Source of the DNA: Zhengitettix transpicula | Lineage: Eukaryota; Arthropoda; Insecta; Orthoptera; Tetrigidae | NCBI GenBank assembly: GCA_037074705.1 | Contig: JAYJMR010000096.1 | Coordinates: 1-64,000, forward strand | Reading direction: 5' to 3' | DNA: 64,000 bases | Part shown: positions 24,001 to 36,261 of the stretch, in pieces | Position numbering within the stretch: the stretch's first letter is position 1 | How the letters are laid out: each line of letters opens with the position of its first letter | Program-made: the position numbers and the translations under genes | The notes under the pieces: model-generated | What the model was told of the DNA's origin: nothing | Databases searched by the model: none | The model's input: the letters and a program-made list of their open reading frames with translations, nothing else

Positions 24001-27000
24001 CTTGTCGTCGAAACGTCGAAATATTATGATATATTAATTAATATTAATAGATTAAGATTTTAGAAGTGCAGGTTTGAGTAATTTTTATAAAGAACGAATC
24101 ATTTATTATGAAATAAGACTTTGTTATTTGAAGATTCTTGGTTGGTGAAATTCCAAACTTGTCGTCGAAACGTCGAAATATTATGATATATTAATTAGTA
24201 TTAATAGATAAAAATTTTAGAAGTGCTGGTTTGAGTAATTTTTATAAAGAACGAGTCATTTATTATGAAATAAGACTTTGTTATTTGAAGATTCTTGGTT
24301 GGTGAAATTCCAAACTTGTCGTCGAAACGTCGAAATATTGGGATATATTAATTAATATTAATAGATTAAGATTTTAAAAGTGCAGGTTTGACTAATTTTT
24401 ATAAAGAACGAGTCATTTATTATGAAAAAAGACTTTGTTATTTGAAGATTCTTGGTTGGTGAAATTCCAAACTTGTCGTCGAAACGTCGAAATATTACGA
24501 TATATTAATTAATATTAATGGATTAAGATTTTAGAAGTGCAGGTTTGAGTAATTTTTATAAAGAACGAGTCATTTATTATGAAATAAGACTTTGTTATTT
24601 GAAGATTCTTGGTTGGTGAAATTCCAAACTTGTCGTCGAAACGTCGAAATATTACGATATATTAATTAATATTAATGGATTAAGATTTTAGAAGTGCAGG
24701 TTTGAGTAATTTTTATAAAGAACGAGTCATTTATTATGAAATAAGACTTTGTTATTTGAAGATTCTTGGTTGGTGAAATTCAAAACTTGTAGTCGAAACG
24801 TCGAAATATTACGATATATTAATTAATATTAATGGAATAAGATTTTAGAAGTGCATTTTTGAGTAATTTTTATAAAGAACGAGTCATTTATTATGAAATA
24901 AGACTTTGTTATTTGAAGATTCTTGGTTGGTGAAATTCCAAACTTGTCGTCGAAACGTCGAAATATTGGGATATATTAATTAATATTAATAGATTAAGAT
25001 TTTAGAAGTGCAGGTTTGAGTAATTTTTATAAAGAACGAGTCATTTATTATGAAATAAGACTTTGTTATTTGAAGATTCTTGGTTGGTGAAATTCCAAAC
25101 TTGTCGTCGAAACGTCGAAATATTACGATATATTAATTAATATTAATGGATTAAGATTTTAGAAGTGCAGGTTTGAGTAATTTTTATAAAGAACGAGTCA
25201 TTTATTATGAAATAAGACTTTGTTATTTGAAGATTCTTGGTTGGTGAAATTCCAAACTTGTCGAAACGTCGAAATATTACGATATATTAATTAATATTAA
25301 TGGATTAAGATTTTAGAAGTGCAGGTTTGAGTAATTTTTATAAAGAACGAGTCATTTATTATGAAATAAGACTTTGTTATTTGAAGATTCTTGGTTGGTG
25401 AAATTCCAAACTTGTCGTCGAAACGTCGAAATATTACGATATATTAATTAATATTAATAGATTAAGATTTTAGAAGTGCAGGTTTGAGTAATTTTTATAA
25501 AGAACGAATCATTTATTATGAAATAAGACTTTGTTATTTGAAGATTCTTGGTTGGTGAAATTCCAAACTTTTCGTCGAAACGTCGAAATATTACGATATA
25601 TTAAATAATATTAATAGATTAAGATTTTAGAAGTGCAGGTTTGACTAATTTTTAAAAAGAACGAGTCATTTATTATGAAATAAGACTTTGTTATTTGAAG
25701 ATTCTTGGTTGGTGAAATTCCAAACTTGTCGTCGAAACGTCGAAATATTTTGATATATTAAGTAATATTAATAGATTAAGATTTTAGAAGTGCTGGTTTG
25801 AGTATTTTTTATAAAGAACGAGTCATTTATTATGAAATAAGACTTTGTTATTTGAAGATTCTTGGTTGGTGAAATTCCAAACTTGTCGTCGAAACGTCGA
25901 AATATTACGATATATTAATTAATATTAATGGATTAAGATTTTAGAATTGCAGGTTTGAGTAATTTTTATAAAGAACGAGTAATTTATTATGAAATAAGAC
26001 TTTGTTATTTGAAGATTCTTGGTTGGTGAAATTCCAAACTTGTCGTCGAAACGTCGAAATATTTTGATATATTAATTAATATTAATAGATTAAGATTTTA
26101 GAATTGCTGGTTTGAGTAATTTTTATAAAGAACGAGTCATTTATTATAAAATAAGACTTTGTTATTTGAAGATTCTTGGTTGGTGAAATTCCAAACTTGT
26201 CGTCGAAACGTCGAAATATTACGATATATTAATTAATATTAATGGATTAAGATTTTAGAAGTGCTGGTTTGAGTAATTTTTATAAAGAACGAGTCATTTA
26301 TTATGAAATAAGACTTTGTTATTTGAAGATTCTTGGTTGGTGAAATTCAAACTTGTCGTCGAAACGTCGAAATATTTTGATATATTAATTAATATTAATA
26401 GATTAAGATTTTAGAAGTGCTGGTTTGAGTAATTTTTATAAAGAACGAGTCATTTATTATAAAATAAGACTTTGTTATTTGAAGATTCTTGGTTGGTGAA
26501 ATTCCAAACTTGTCGTCGAAACGTCGAAATATTACGATATATTAATTAATATTAATAGATTAAGATTTTAGAAGTGCTGGTTTGAGTAATTTTTATAAAG
26601 AACGAGTCATTTATTATGAAATAAGACTTTGTTATTTGAAGATTCTTGGTTGGTGAAATTCCAAACTTGTCGTCGAAACGTCGAAATATTATGATATATT
26701 AATTAATATTAATAGATTAAGATTTTAGAAGTGCAGGTTTCAGTAATTTTTATAAAGAACGAATCATTTATTATGAAATAAGACTTTGTTATTTGAAGAT
26801 TCTTGGTTGGTGAAATTCCAAACTTGTCGTCGAAACGTCGAAATATTATGATATATTAATTAGTATTAATAGATTAAGATTTTAGAAGTGCTGGTTTGAA
26901 TAATTTTTATAAAGAACGAGTCATTTATTTTGAAATAAGACTTTGTTATTTGAAGATTCTTGGTTGGTGAAATTCCAAACTTGTCGTCGAAACGTCGAAA

Positions 27001-27610
27001 TATTGGGATATATTAATTAATATTAATAGATTAAGATTTTAAAAGTGCAGGTTTGACTAATTTTTATAAAGAACGAGTCATTTATTATGAAATAAGACTT
27101 TGTTATTTGAAGATTCTTCGTTGGTGAAATTCCAAACTTGTCGTCGAAACGTCGAAATATTACGTAATATTAATTAATATTAATGGATTAAGATTTTAGA
27201 AGTGCAGGTTTGAGTAATTTTTATAAAGAACGAGTCATTTATTATGAAATAAGACTTTGTTATTTGAAGATTCTTGGTTGGTGAAATTCCAAACTTGTCG
27301 TCGAATCGTCGAAATATTACGATATATTAATTAATATTAATGGATGAAGATTTTAGAAGTGCAGGTTTGAGTAATTTTTATAAAGAACGAATCATTTATT
27401 ATGAAATAAGACTTTGTTATTTGAAGATTCTTGGTTGGTGAAATTCCAAACTTGTCGTCGAAACGTCGAAATATTACGATATATTAATTAATATTAATGG
27501 ATGAAGATTTTAGAAGTGCAGGTTTGAGTAATTTTTATAAAGAACGAGTCATTTATTATGAAATAAGACTTTGTTATTTGAAGATTCTTGGTTGGTGAAA
27601 TTCCAAACTT
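21041..27610 (+). repeat. Mixed-subtype segment with a degenerate 17-monomer spacing
   Basis: GGGAT cassettes at 21,671, 24,340 and 27,005 lie 2,669 and 2,665 bp apart; 17 monomers is 2,669. Between them, TTTTGAT, ATGAT and ACGAT subtypes alternate. Parts of the two blocks agree in order (a GAATC monomer, then a GACTAATTTTTAAAAAG monomer, then the terminal ATGAT/GAATC, TTAGTATT and GGGAT series), but the middle parts shift by one monomer. This looks like an older higher-order unit eroded by later exchanges. A 3-bp deletion (CTTGTCGAAACG) lies near 25,259. Confidence 0.6.
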
Positions 27611-30600
27611 GTCGTCGAAATATTACGATATATTAATTAATATTAATGGATTAAGATTTTAGAAGTGCTGGTTTGAGTAATTTTTATAAAGAACGAGTCA
27701 TTTATTATGAAATAAGACTTTGTTATTTGAAGATTCTTGGTTGGTGAAATTTCGAAACTTGTCGTCGAAATGTCGAAATATTACGATATATTAATTAATA
27801 TTAATGGATTAAGATTTTAGAAGTGCAGGTTTGAGTAATTTTTATAAAGAACGAGTCATTTATTATGAAATAAGACTTTGTTATTTGAAGATTCTTGGTT
27901 GGTGAAATTCCAAACTTGTCGTCGAAACGTCGAAATATTACGATATATTAATTAATATTAATGGATTAAGATTTTAGAAGTGCTGGTTCGAGTAATTTTT
28001 ATAAAGAACGAGTCATTAATTATGAAATAAGACTTTGTTATTTGAAGATTCTTGGTTGGTGAAATTCCAAACTTGTCGTCGAAACGTCGAAATATTACGA
28101 TATATTAATTAATATTAATGGATTAAGATTTTAGAAGTGCAGGTTTGAGTAATTTTTATAAAGAACGAGTCATTTATTATGAAATAAGACTTTGTTATTT
28201 GAAGATTCTTGGTTGGTGAAATTCCAAACTTGTCGTCGAAACGTCGAAATATTACGATATATTAATTAATATTAATGGATTAAGATTTTAGAAGTGCTGG
28301 TTTGAGTAATTTTTATAAAGAACGAGTCATTTATTATGAAATAAGACTTTGTTATTTGAAGATTCTTGGTTGGTGAAATTCCAAACTTGTCGTCGAAACG
28401 TCGAAATATTACGATATATTAATTAATATTAATGGATTAAGATTTTAGAAGTGCAGGTTTGAGTAATTTTTATAAAGAACGAGTCATTTATTATGAAATA
28501 AGACTTTGTTATTTGAAGATTCTTGGTTGTTGAAATTCCAAACTTGTCGTCGAAACGTCGAAATATTACGATATATTAATTAATATTAATGGATTAAGAT
28601 TTTAGAAGTGCTGGTTTGAGTAATTTTTATAAAGAACGAGTCATTTATTATGAAATAAGACTTTGTTATTTGAAGATTCTTGGTTGGTGAAATTCCAAAC
28701 TTGTCGTCGAAACGTCGAAATATTACGATATATTAATTAATATTAATGGATGAAGATTTTAGAAGTGCTGGTTTGAGTAGTTTTTATAAAGAACGAGTCA
28801 TTTATTATGAAATAAGACTTTGTTATTTGAAGATTCTTGGTTGGTGAAATTCCAAACTTGTCGTCGAAACGTCGAAATATGACGATATATTAATTAATAT
28901 TAATGGAATAAGATTTTAGAAGTGCAGGTTTGAGTAATTTTAATAAAGAACGAGTCATTTATTATGAAATAAGACTTTGTTATTTGAAGATTCTTGGTTG
29001 GTGAAATTCCAAACTTGTCGTCGAAACGTCGAAATATTACGATATATTAATTAATATTAATAGATTAAGATTATAGAAGTGCTGGTTTGAGTAATTTTTA
29101 TAAAGAACGAGTCATTTATTATGAAAAAAGACTTTGTTATTTGAAGATTCTTGGTTGGTGAAATTCCAAACTTGTCGTCGAAACGTCGAAATATTACGAT
29201 ATATTAATTAATATTAATGGATTAAGATTTTAGAAGTGCTGGTTTGAGTAATTTTTATAAAGAACGAGTCATTTATTATGAAATAAGACTTTGTTATTTG
29301 AAGATTCTTGGTTGGTGAAATTCCAAACTTGTCGTCGAAATATTACGATATATTAATTAATATTAATGGATTAAGATTTTAGAAGTGCTGGTTTGAGTAA
29401 TTTTTATAAAGAACGAGTCATTTATTATGAAATAAGACTTTGTTATTTGAAGATTCTTGGTTGGTGAAATTCCAAACTTGTCGTCGAAACGTCGAAATAT
29501 TACGATATATTAATTAATATTAATGGATGAAGATTTTAGAAGTGCTGGTTTGAGTAATTTTTATAAAGAACGAGTCATTTATTATGAAATAAGACTTTGT
29601 TATTTGAAGATTCTTGGTTGGTGAAATTCCAAACTTGTCGTCGAAACGTCGAAATATTACAATATATTAAATAATATTAATGGATTAAGATTTTAGAAGT
29701 GCAGGTTTGAGTAATTTTTATAAAGAACGAGTCATTTATTATGAAATAAGACTTTGTTATTTGAAGATTCTTGGTTGGTGAAATTCCAAACTTGTCGTCG
29801 AAACGTCGAAATATTACGATATATTAATTAATATTAATGGATGAAGATTTTAGAAGTGCTGGTTTGAGTAATTTTTATAAAGAACGAATCATTTATTATG
29901 AAATAAGACTTTGTTATTTGAAGATTCTTGGTTGGTGAAATTCCAAACTTGTCGTCGAAACGTCGAAATATTACGATATATTAATTAATATTAATGGATG
30001 AAGATTTTAGAAGTGCTGGTTTGAGTAATTTTTATAAAGAACGAATCATTTATTATGAAATAAGACTTTGTTATTTGAAGATTCTTGGTTGGTGAAATTC
30101 CAAACTTGTCGTCGAAACGTCGAAATATTACGATATATTAATTAAGATTAATGGATTAAGATTTTAGAAGTGCTGGTTTGAGTAATTTTTATAAAGAACG
30201 AGTCATTTATTATGAAATAAGACTTTGTTATTTGAAGATTCTTGGTTGGTGAAATTCCAAACTTGTCGTCGAAACGTCGAAATATTACGATATATTAATT
30301 AATATTAATGGATGAAGATTTTAGAAGTGCTGGTTTGAGTAATTTTTATAAAGAACGAATCATTTATTATTAAATAAGACTTTGTTATTTGAAGATTCTT
30401 GGTTGGTAAAATTCCAAACTTGTCGTCGAAACGTCGAAAAATTACGATACATTAAATAATATTAATGGATTAAGATTTTAGAAGTGCAGGTTTGAGTAAT
30501 TTTTATAAAGAACGAGTCATTTATTATGAAATAAGACTTTGTTATTTAAAGATTCTTGGTTGGTGAAATTCCAAACTTGTCGTCGAAACGTCGAAATATT

Positions 30601-33600
30601 ACGATATATTAATTAATATTAATAGATTAAGATTTTAGAAGTGCAGGTTTGAGTAATTTTTATAAAGAACGAGTCATTTATTATGAAATAAGACTTTGTT
30701 ATTTGAAGATTCTTGGTTGGTGAAATTCCAAACTTGTCGTCGAAACGTCGAAATATTACGATATATTAATTAATATTAATGGATTAAGATTTTAGAAGTG
30801 CTGGTTTGAGTAATTTTTATAAAGAACGAATCATTTATTATGAAATAAGACTTTGTTATTTGAAGATTCTTGGTTGGTGAAATTCCAAACTTGTCGTCGA
30901 AACGTCGAAATATTACGATATATTAATTAATATTAATGGATTAAGATTTTAGAAGTGCTGGTTTGAGTAATTTTTATAAAGAACGAGTCATTTATTATGA
31001 AATAAGACTTTGTTATTTGAAGATTCTTGGTTGGTGAAATTCCAAACTTGTCGTCGAAATATTACGATATATTAATTAATATTAATGGATTAAGATTTTA
31101 GAAGTGCTGGTTTGAGTAATTTTTATAAAGAACGAGTCATTTATTATGAAATAAGACTTTGTTATTTGAAGATTCTTGGTTGGTGAAATTCCAAACTTGT
31201 CGTCGAAACGTCGAAATATTACGATATATTAATTAATATTAATGGATAAAGATTTTAGAAGTGCTGGTTTGAGTAATTTTTATAAAGAACGAGTCATTTA
31301 TTATGAAATAAGACTTTGTTATTTGAAGATTCTTGGTTGGTGAAATTCCAAACTTGTCGTCGAAACGTCGAAATATTACGATATATTAAATAATATTAAT
31401 GGATTTAGATTTTAGAAGTGCAGGTTTGAGTAATTTTTATAAAGAACGAGTCATTTATTATGAAATAAGACTTTGTTATTTGAAGATTCTTGGTTGGTGA
31501 AATTCCAAACTTGTCGTCGAAACGTCGAAATATTACGATATATTAATTAATATTAATGGATGAAGATTTTAGAAGTGCTGGTTTGAGTAATTTTTATAAA
31601 GAACGAATCATTTATTATGAAATAAGACTTTGTTATTTGAAGATTCTTGGTTGGTGAAATTCCAAACTTGTCGTCGAAACGTCGAAATATTACGATATAT
31701 TAATTAATATTAATGGATGAAGATTTTAGAAGTGCTGGTTTGAGTAATTTTTATAAAGAACGAATCATTTATTATGAAATAAGACTTTGTTATTTGAAGA
31801 TTCTTGGTTGGTGAAATTCCAAACTTGTCGTCGAAACGTCGAAATATTGGGATATATTAATTAATATTAATAGATTAAGATTTTAAAAGTGCAGGTTTGA
31901 CTAATTTTTATAAAGAACGAGTCATTTATTATGAAATAAGACTTTGTTATTTGAAGATTCTTGGTTGGTGAAATTCCAAACTTGTCGTCGAAACGTCGAA
32001 ATATTACGATATATTAATTAAGATTAATGGATTAAGATTTTAGAAGTGCTGGTTTGAGTAATTTTTATAAAGAACGAGTCATTTATTATGAAATAAGACT
32101 TTGTTATTTGAAGATTCCTGGTTGGTGAAATTCCAAACTTGTCGTCGAAACGTCGAAATATTACGATATATTAATTAATATTAATGGATGAAGATTTTAG
32201 AAGTGCTGGTTTGAGTAATTTTTATAAAGAACGAATCATTTATTATGAAATAAGACTTTGTAATTTGAAGATTCTTGGTTGGTGAAATTCCAAACTTGTC
32301 GTCGAAACGTCGAAATATTACGATATATTAATTAATATTAATGGATTAAGATTTTAGAAGTGCAGGTTTGAGTAATTTTTATAAAGAACGAGTCATTTAT
32401 TATGAAATAAGACTTTGTTATTTGAAGATTCTTGGTTGGTGAAATTTCAAAGTTGTCGTTGAAACGGTAAAATATTACGATATATTAATTAATATTAATG
32501 GATTAAGATTTTAGAAGTGCTGGTTTGAGTAATTTTTATAAAGAACGAGTCATTTATTATGAAATAAGACTTTGTTATTTGAAGATTCTTGGTTGGTGAA
32601 ATTCCAAACTTGCCGTCGAAACGTCGAAATATTACGATATATTAATTAATATTAATGGATTAAGATTTTAGAAGTGCAGGTTTGAGTAATTTTTATAAAG
32701 AACGAGTCATTTATTATGAAATAAGACTTTGTTATTTGAAGATTCTTGGTTGTTGAAATTCCAAACTTGTCGTCGAAACGTCGAAATATTACGATATATT
32801 AATTAATATTAATGGATTAAGATTTTAGAAGTGCTGGTTTGAGTAATTTTTATAAAGAACGAGTCATTTATTATGAAATAAGACTTTGTTATTTGAAGAT
32901 TCTTGGTTGGTGAAATTCCAAACTTGTCGTCGAAACGTCGAAATATTACGATATATTAATTAATATTAATGGATTAAGATTTTAGAAGTGCTGGTTTGAG
33001 TAATTTTTATAAAGAACGAGTCATTTATTATGAAATAAGACTTTGTTATTTGAAGATTCTTGGTTGGTGAAATTCCAAACTTGTAGTCGAAACGTCGAAA
33101 TATTACGATATATTAAATAATATTAATGGATTAAGATTTTAGAAGTGCAGGTTTGAGTAATTTTTATAAAGAACGAGTCATTTATTATGAAATAAGACTT
33201 TGTTATTTGAAGATCCTTGGTTGGTGAAATTCCAAACTTGTCGTCGAAACGTCGAAATATTACGACATATTAATTAATATTAATGGATTAAGATTATAGA
33301 AGTGCTGGTTTGAGTAATTTTTATAAAGAACGAGTCATTTATTATGAAATAAGACTTTGTTATTTGAAGATTCTTGGTTGGTGAAATTCCAAACTTGTCG
33401 TCGAAACGTCGAAATATTACGATATATTAATTAATATTAATGGATTAAGATTTTAGAAGTGCTGGTTTGAGTAATTTTTATAAAGAACGAATCATTTATT
33501 ATGAAATAAGACTTTGTTATTTGAAGATTCTTGGTTGGTGAAATTCCAAACTTGTCGTCGAAACGTCGAAATATTACGATATATTAATTAATATTAATGG

Positions 33601-33749
33601 ATTAAGATTTTAGAAGTGCAGGTTTGAGTAATTTTTATAAAGAACGAGTCATTTATTATGAAATAAGACTTTGTTATTTGAAGATTCTTGGTTGGTGAAA
33701 TTCCAAACTTGTCGTCGAAACGTCGAAATATTACGATATATTAATTAAT
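27611..33749 (+). repeat. GATGAAG-rich segment with a lone 8-mer module
   Basis: About 39 monomers dominated by ACGAT with the GATGAAG and GAATC subtypes. Three octamer-loss monomers lie at 27,613, 29,333 and 31,052. A module at about 28,745-29,990 has the marker order of the tandem 8-mer found further right: ATGACGAT 28,879, AAGATTATAG about 29,070, AAAAAAGAC about 29,124, TTAAATAAT about 29,667 and GAATC about 29,884. A GGGAT monomer lies at 31,849. One monomer near 32,443 has several substitutions together (TTTCAAAGTTGTCGTTG, then CGGTAAAATATT). Confidence 0.7.
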
Positions 33750-35005
33750 ATTAATGGATGAAGATTTTAGAAGTGCTGGTTTGAGTAATTTTTATAAAGA
33801 ACGAGTCATTTATTATGAAATAAGACTTTGTTATTTGAAGATTCTTGGTTGGTGAAATTCCAAACTTGTCGTCGAAACGTCGAAATATGACGATATATTA
33901 ATTAATATTAATGAAATAAGATTTTAGAAGTGCAGGTTTGAGTAATTTTTATAAAGAACGAGTCATTTATTATGAAATAAGACTTTGTTATTTGAAGATT
34001 CTTGGTTGGTGAAATTCCAAACTTGTCGTCGAAACGTCGAAATATTACGATATATTAATTAATATTAATGGATTAAGATTATAGAAGTGCTGGTTTGAGT
34101 AATTTTTATAAAGAACGAGTCATTTATTATGAAAAAAGACTTTGTTATTTGAAGATTCTTGGTTGGTGAAATTCCAAACTTGTCGTCGAAACGTCGAAAT
34201 ATTACGATATATTAATTAATATTAATGGATTAAGATTTTAGAAGTGCTGGTTTGAGTAATTTTTATAAAGAACGAGTCATTTATTATGAAATAAGACTTT
34301 GTTATTTGAAGATTCTTGGTTGGTGAAATTCCAAACTTGTCGTCGAAACGTCGAAATATTACGATATATTAATTAATATTAATGGATTAAGATTTTAGAA
34401 GTGCTGGTTTGAGTAATTTTTATAAAGAACGAGTCATTTATTATGAAATAAGACTTTGTTATTTGAAGATTCTTGGTTGGTGAAATTCCAAATTTGTCGT
34501 CGAAACGTCGAAATATTACGATATATTAATTAATATTAATGGATGAAGATTTTAGAAGTGCTGGTTTGAGTAATTTTTATAAAGAACGAGTCATTTATTA
34601 TGAAATAAGACTTTGTTATTTGAAGATTCTTGGTTGGTGAAATTCCAAACTTGTCGTCGAAACGTCGAAATATTACGATATATTAAATAATATTAATGGA
34701 TTAAGATTTTAGAAGTGCAGGTTTGAGTAATTTTTATAAAGAACGAGTCATTTATTATGAAATAAGACTTTGTTATTTGAAGATTCTTGGTTGGTGAAAT
34801 TCCAAACTTGTCGTCGAAACGTCGAAATATTACGATATATTAATTAATATTAATGGATGAAGATTTTAGAAGTGCTGGTTTGAGTAATTTTTATAAAGAA
34901 CGAATCATTTATTATGAAATAAGACTTTGTTATTTGAAGATTCTTGGTTGGTGAAATTCCAAACTTGTCGTCGAAACGTCGAAATATTACGATATATTAA
35001 TTAAT
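33750..35005 (+). repeat. 8-mer higher-order repeat (1,256 bp), copy 1
   Basis: Markers recur at exactly 1,256 bp (8 x 157): ATGACGAT 33,887/35,143, CCAAATTTGTCG about 34,488/35,744, and TTAAATAAT about 34,684/35,940. AAGATTATAG and AAAAAAGAC occur once in each copy in the same order. The left boundary lies between about 33,620 and 33,750, where GCAGG/GATTAAG gives way to GCTGG/GATGAAG. Only a few differences separate the two copies, for example AATGAAATAAG near 33,910 against AATGGAATAAG in copy 2. Confidence 0.9.
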
Positions 35006-36261
35006 ATTAATGGATGAAGATTTTAGAAGTGCTGGTTTGAGTAATTTTTATAAAGAACGAGTCATTTATTATGAAATAAGACTTTGTTATTTGAAGATTC
35101 TTGGTTGGTGAAATTCCAAACTTGTCGTCGAAACGTCGAAATATGACGATATATTAATTAATATTAATGGAATAAGATTTTAGAAGTGCAGGTTTGAGTA
35201 ATTTTTATAAAGAACGAGTCATTTATTATGAAATAAGACTTTGTTATTTGAAGATTCTTGGTTGGTGAAATTCCAAACTTGTCGTCGAAACGTCGAAATA
35301 TTACGATATATTAATTAATATTAATGGATTAAGATTATAGAAGTGCTGGTTTGAGTAATTTTTATAAAGAACGAGTCATTTATTATGAAAAAAGACTTTG
35401 TTATTTGAAGATTCTTGGTTGGTGAAATTCCAAACTTGTCGTCGAAACGTCGAAATATTACGATATATTAATTAATATTAATGGATTAAGATTTTAGAAG
35501 TGCTGGTTTGAGTAATTTTTATAAAGAACGAGTCATTTATTATGAAATAAGACTTTGTTATTTGAAGATTCTTGGTTGGTGAAATTCCAAACTTGTCGTC
35601 GAAACGTCGAAATATTACGATATATTAATTAATATTAATGGATTAAGATTTTAGAAGTGCTGGTTTGAGTAATTTTTTTAAAGAACGAGTCATTTATTAT
35701 GAAATAAGACTTTGTTATTTGAAGATTCTTGGTTGGTGAAATTCCAAATTTGTCGTCGAAACGTCGAAATATTACGATATATTAATTAATATTAATGGAT
35801 GAAGATTTTAGAAGTGCTGGTTTGAGTAATTTTTATAAAGAACGAGTCATTTATTATGAAATAAGACTTTGTTATTTGAAGATTCTTGGTTGGTGAAATT
35901 CCAAACTTGTCGTCGAAACGTCAAAATATTACGATATATTAAATAATATTAATGGATTAAGATTTTAGAAGTGCAGGTTTGAGTAATTTTTATAAAGAAC
36001 GAGTCATTTATTATGAAATAAGACTTTGTTATTTGAAGATTCTTGGTTGGTGAAATTCCAAACTTGTCGTCGAAACGTCGAAATATTACGATATATTAAT
36101 TAATATTAATGGATGAAGATTTTAGAAGTGCTGGTTTGAGTAATTTTTATAAAGAACGAATCATTTATTATGAAATAAGACTTTGTTATTTGAAGATTCT
36201 TGGTTGGTGAAATTCCAAACTTGTCGTCGAAACGTCGAAATATTACGATATATTAATTAAT
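35006..36261 (+). repeat. 8-mer higher-order repeat (1,256 bp), copy 2
   Basis: Tandem copy of the preceding block. Private changes include AATTTTTTTAAAG near 35,672 and CGTCAAAATATT near 35,920. The match ends near 36,265, where AATGAATGAAG with GTGCAGG replaces the expected GATGAAG with GTGCTGG. A third, older and more divergent copy of this module lies about 5.0 kb upstream (ATGACGAT at 28,879). Confidence 0.9.

Noticed and set aside
32443..32475. Junction with foreign sequence at a divergent monomer
   Set aside because: Several substitutions cluster (AAAGTTGTCGTTG, CGGTAAAATATT) but the monomer keeps its length and both flanks, so it is only a divergent copy.
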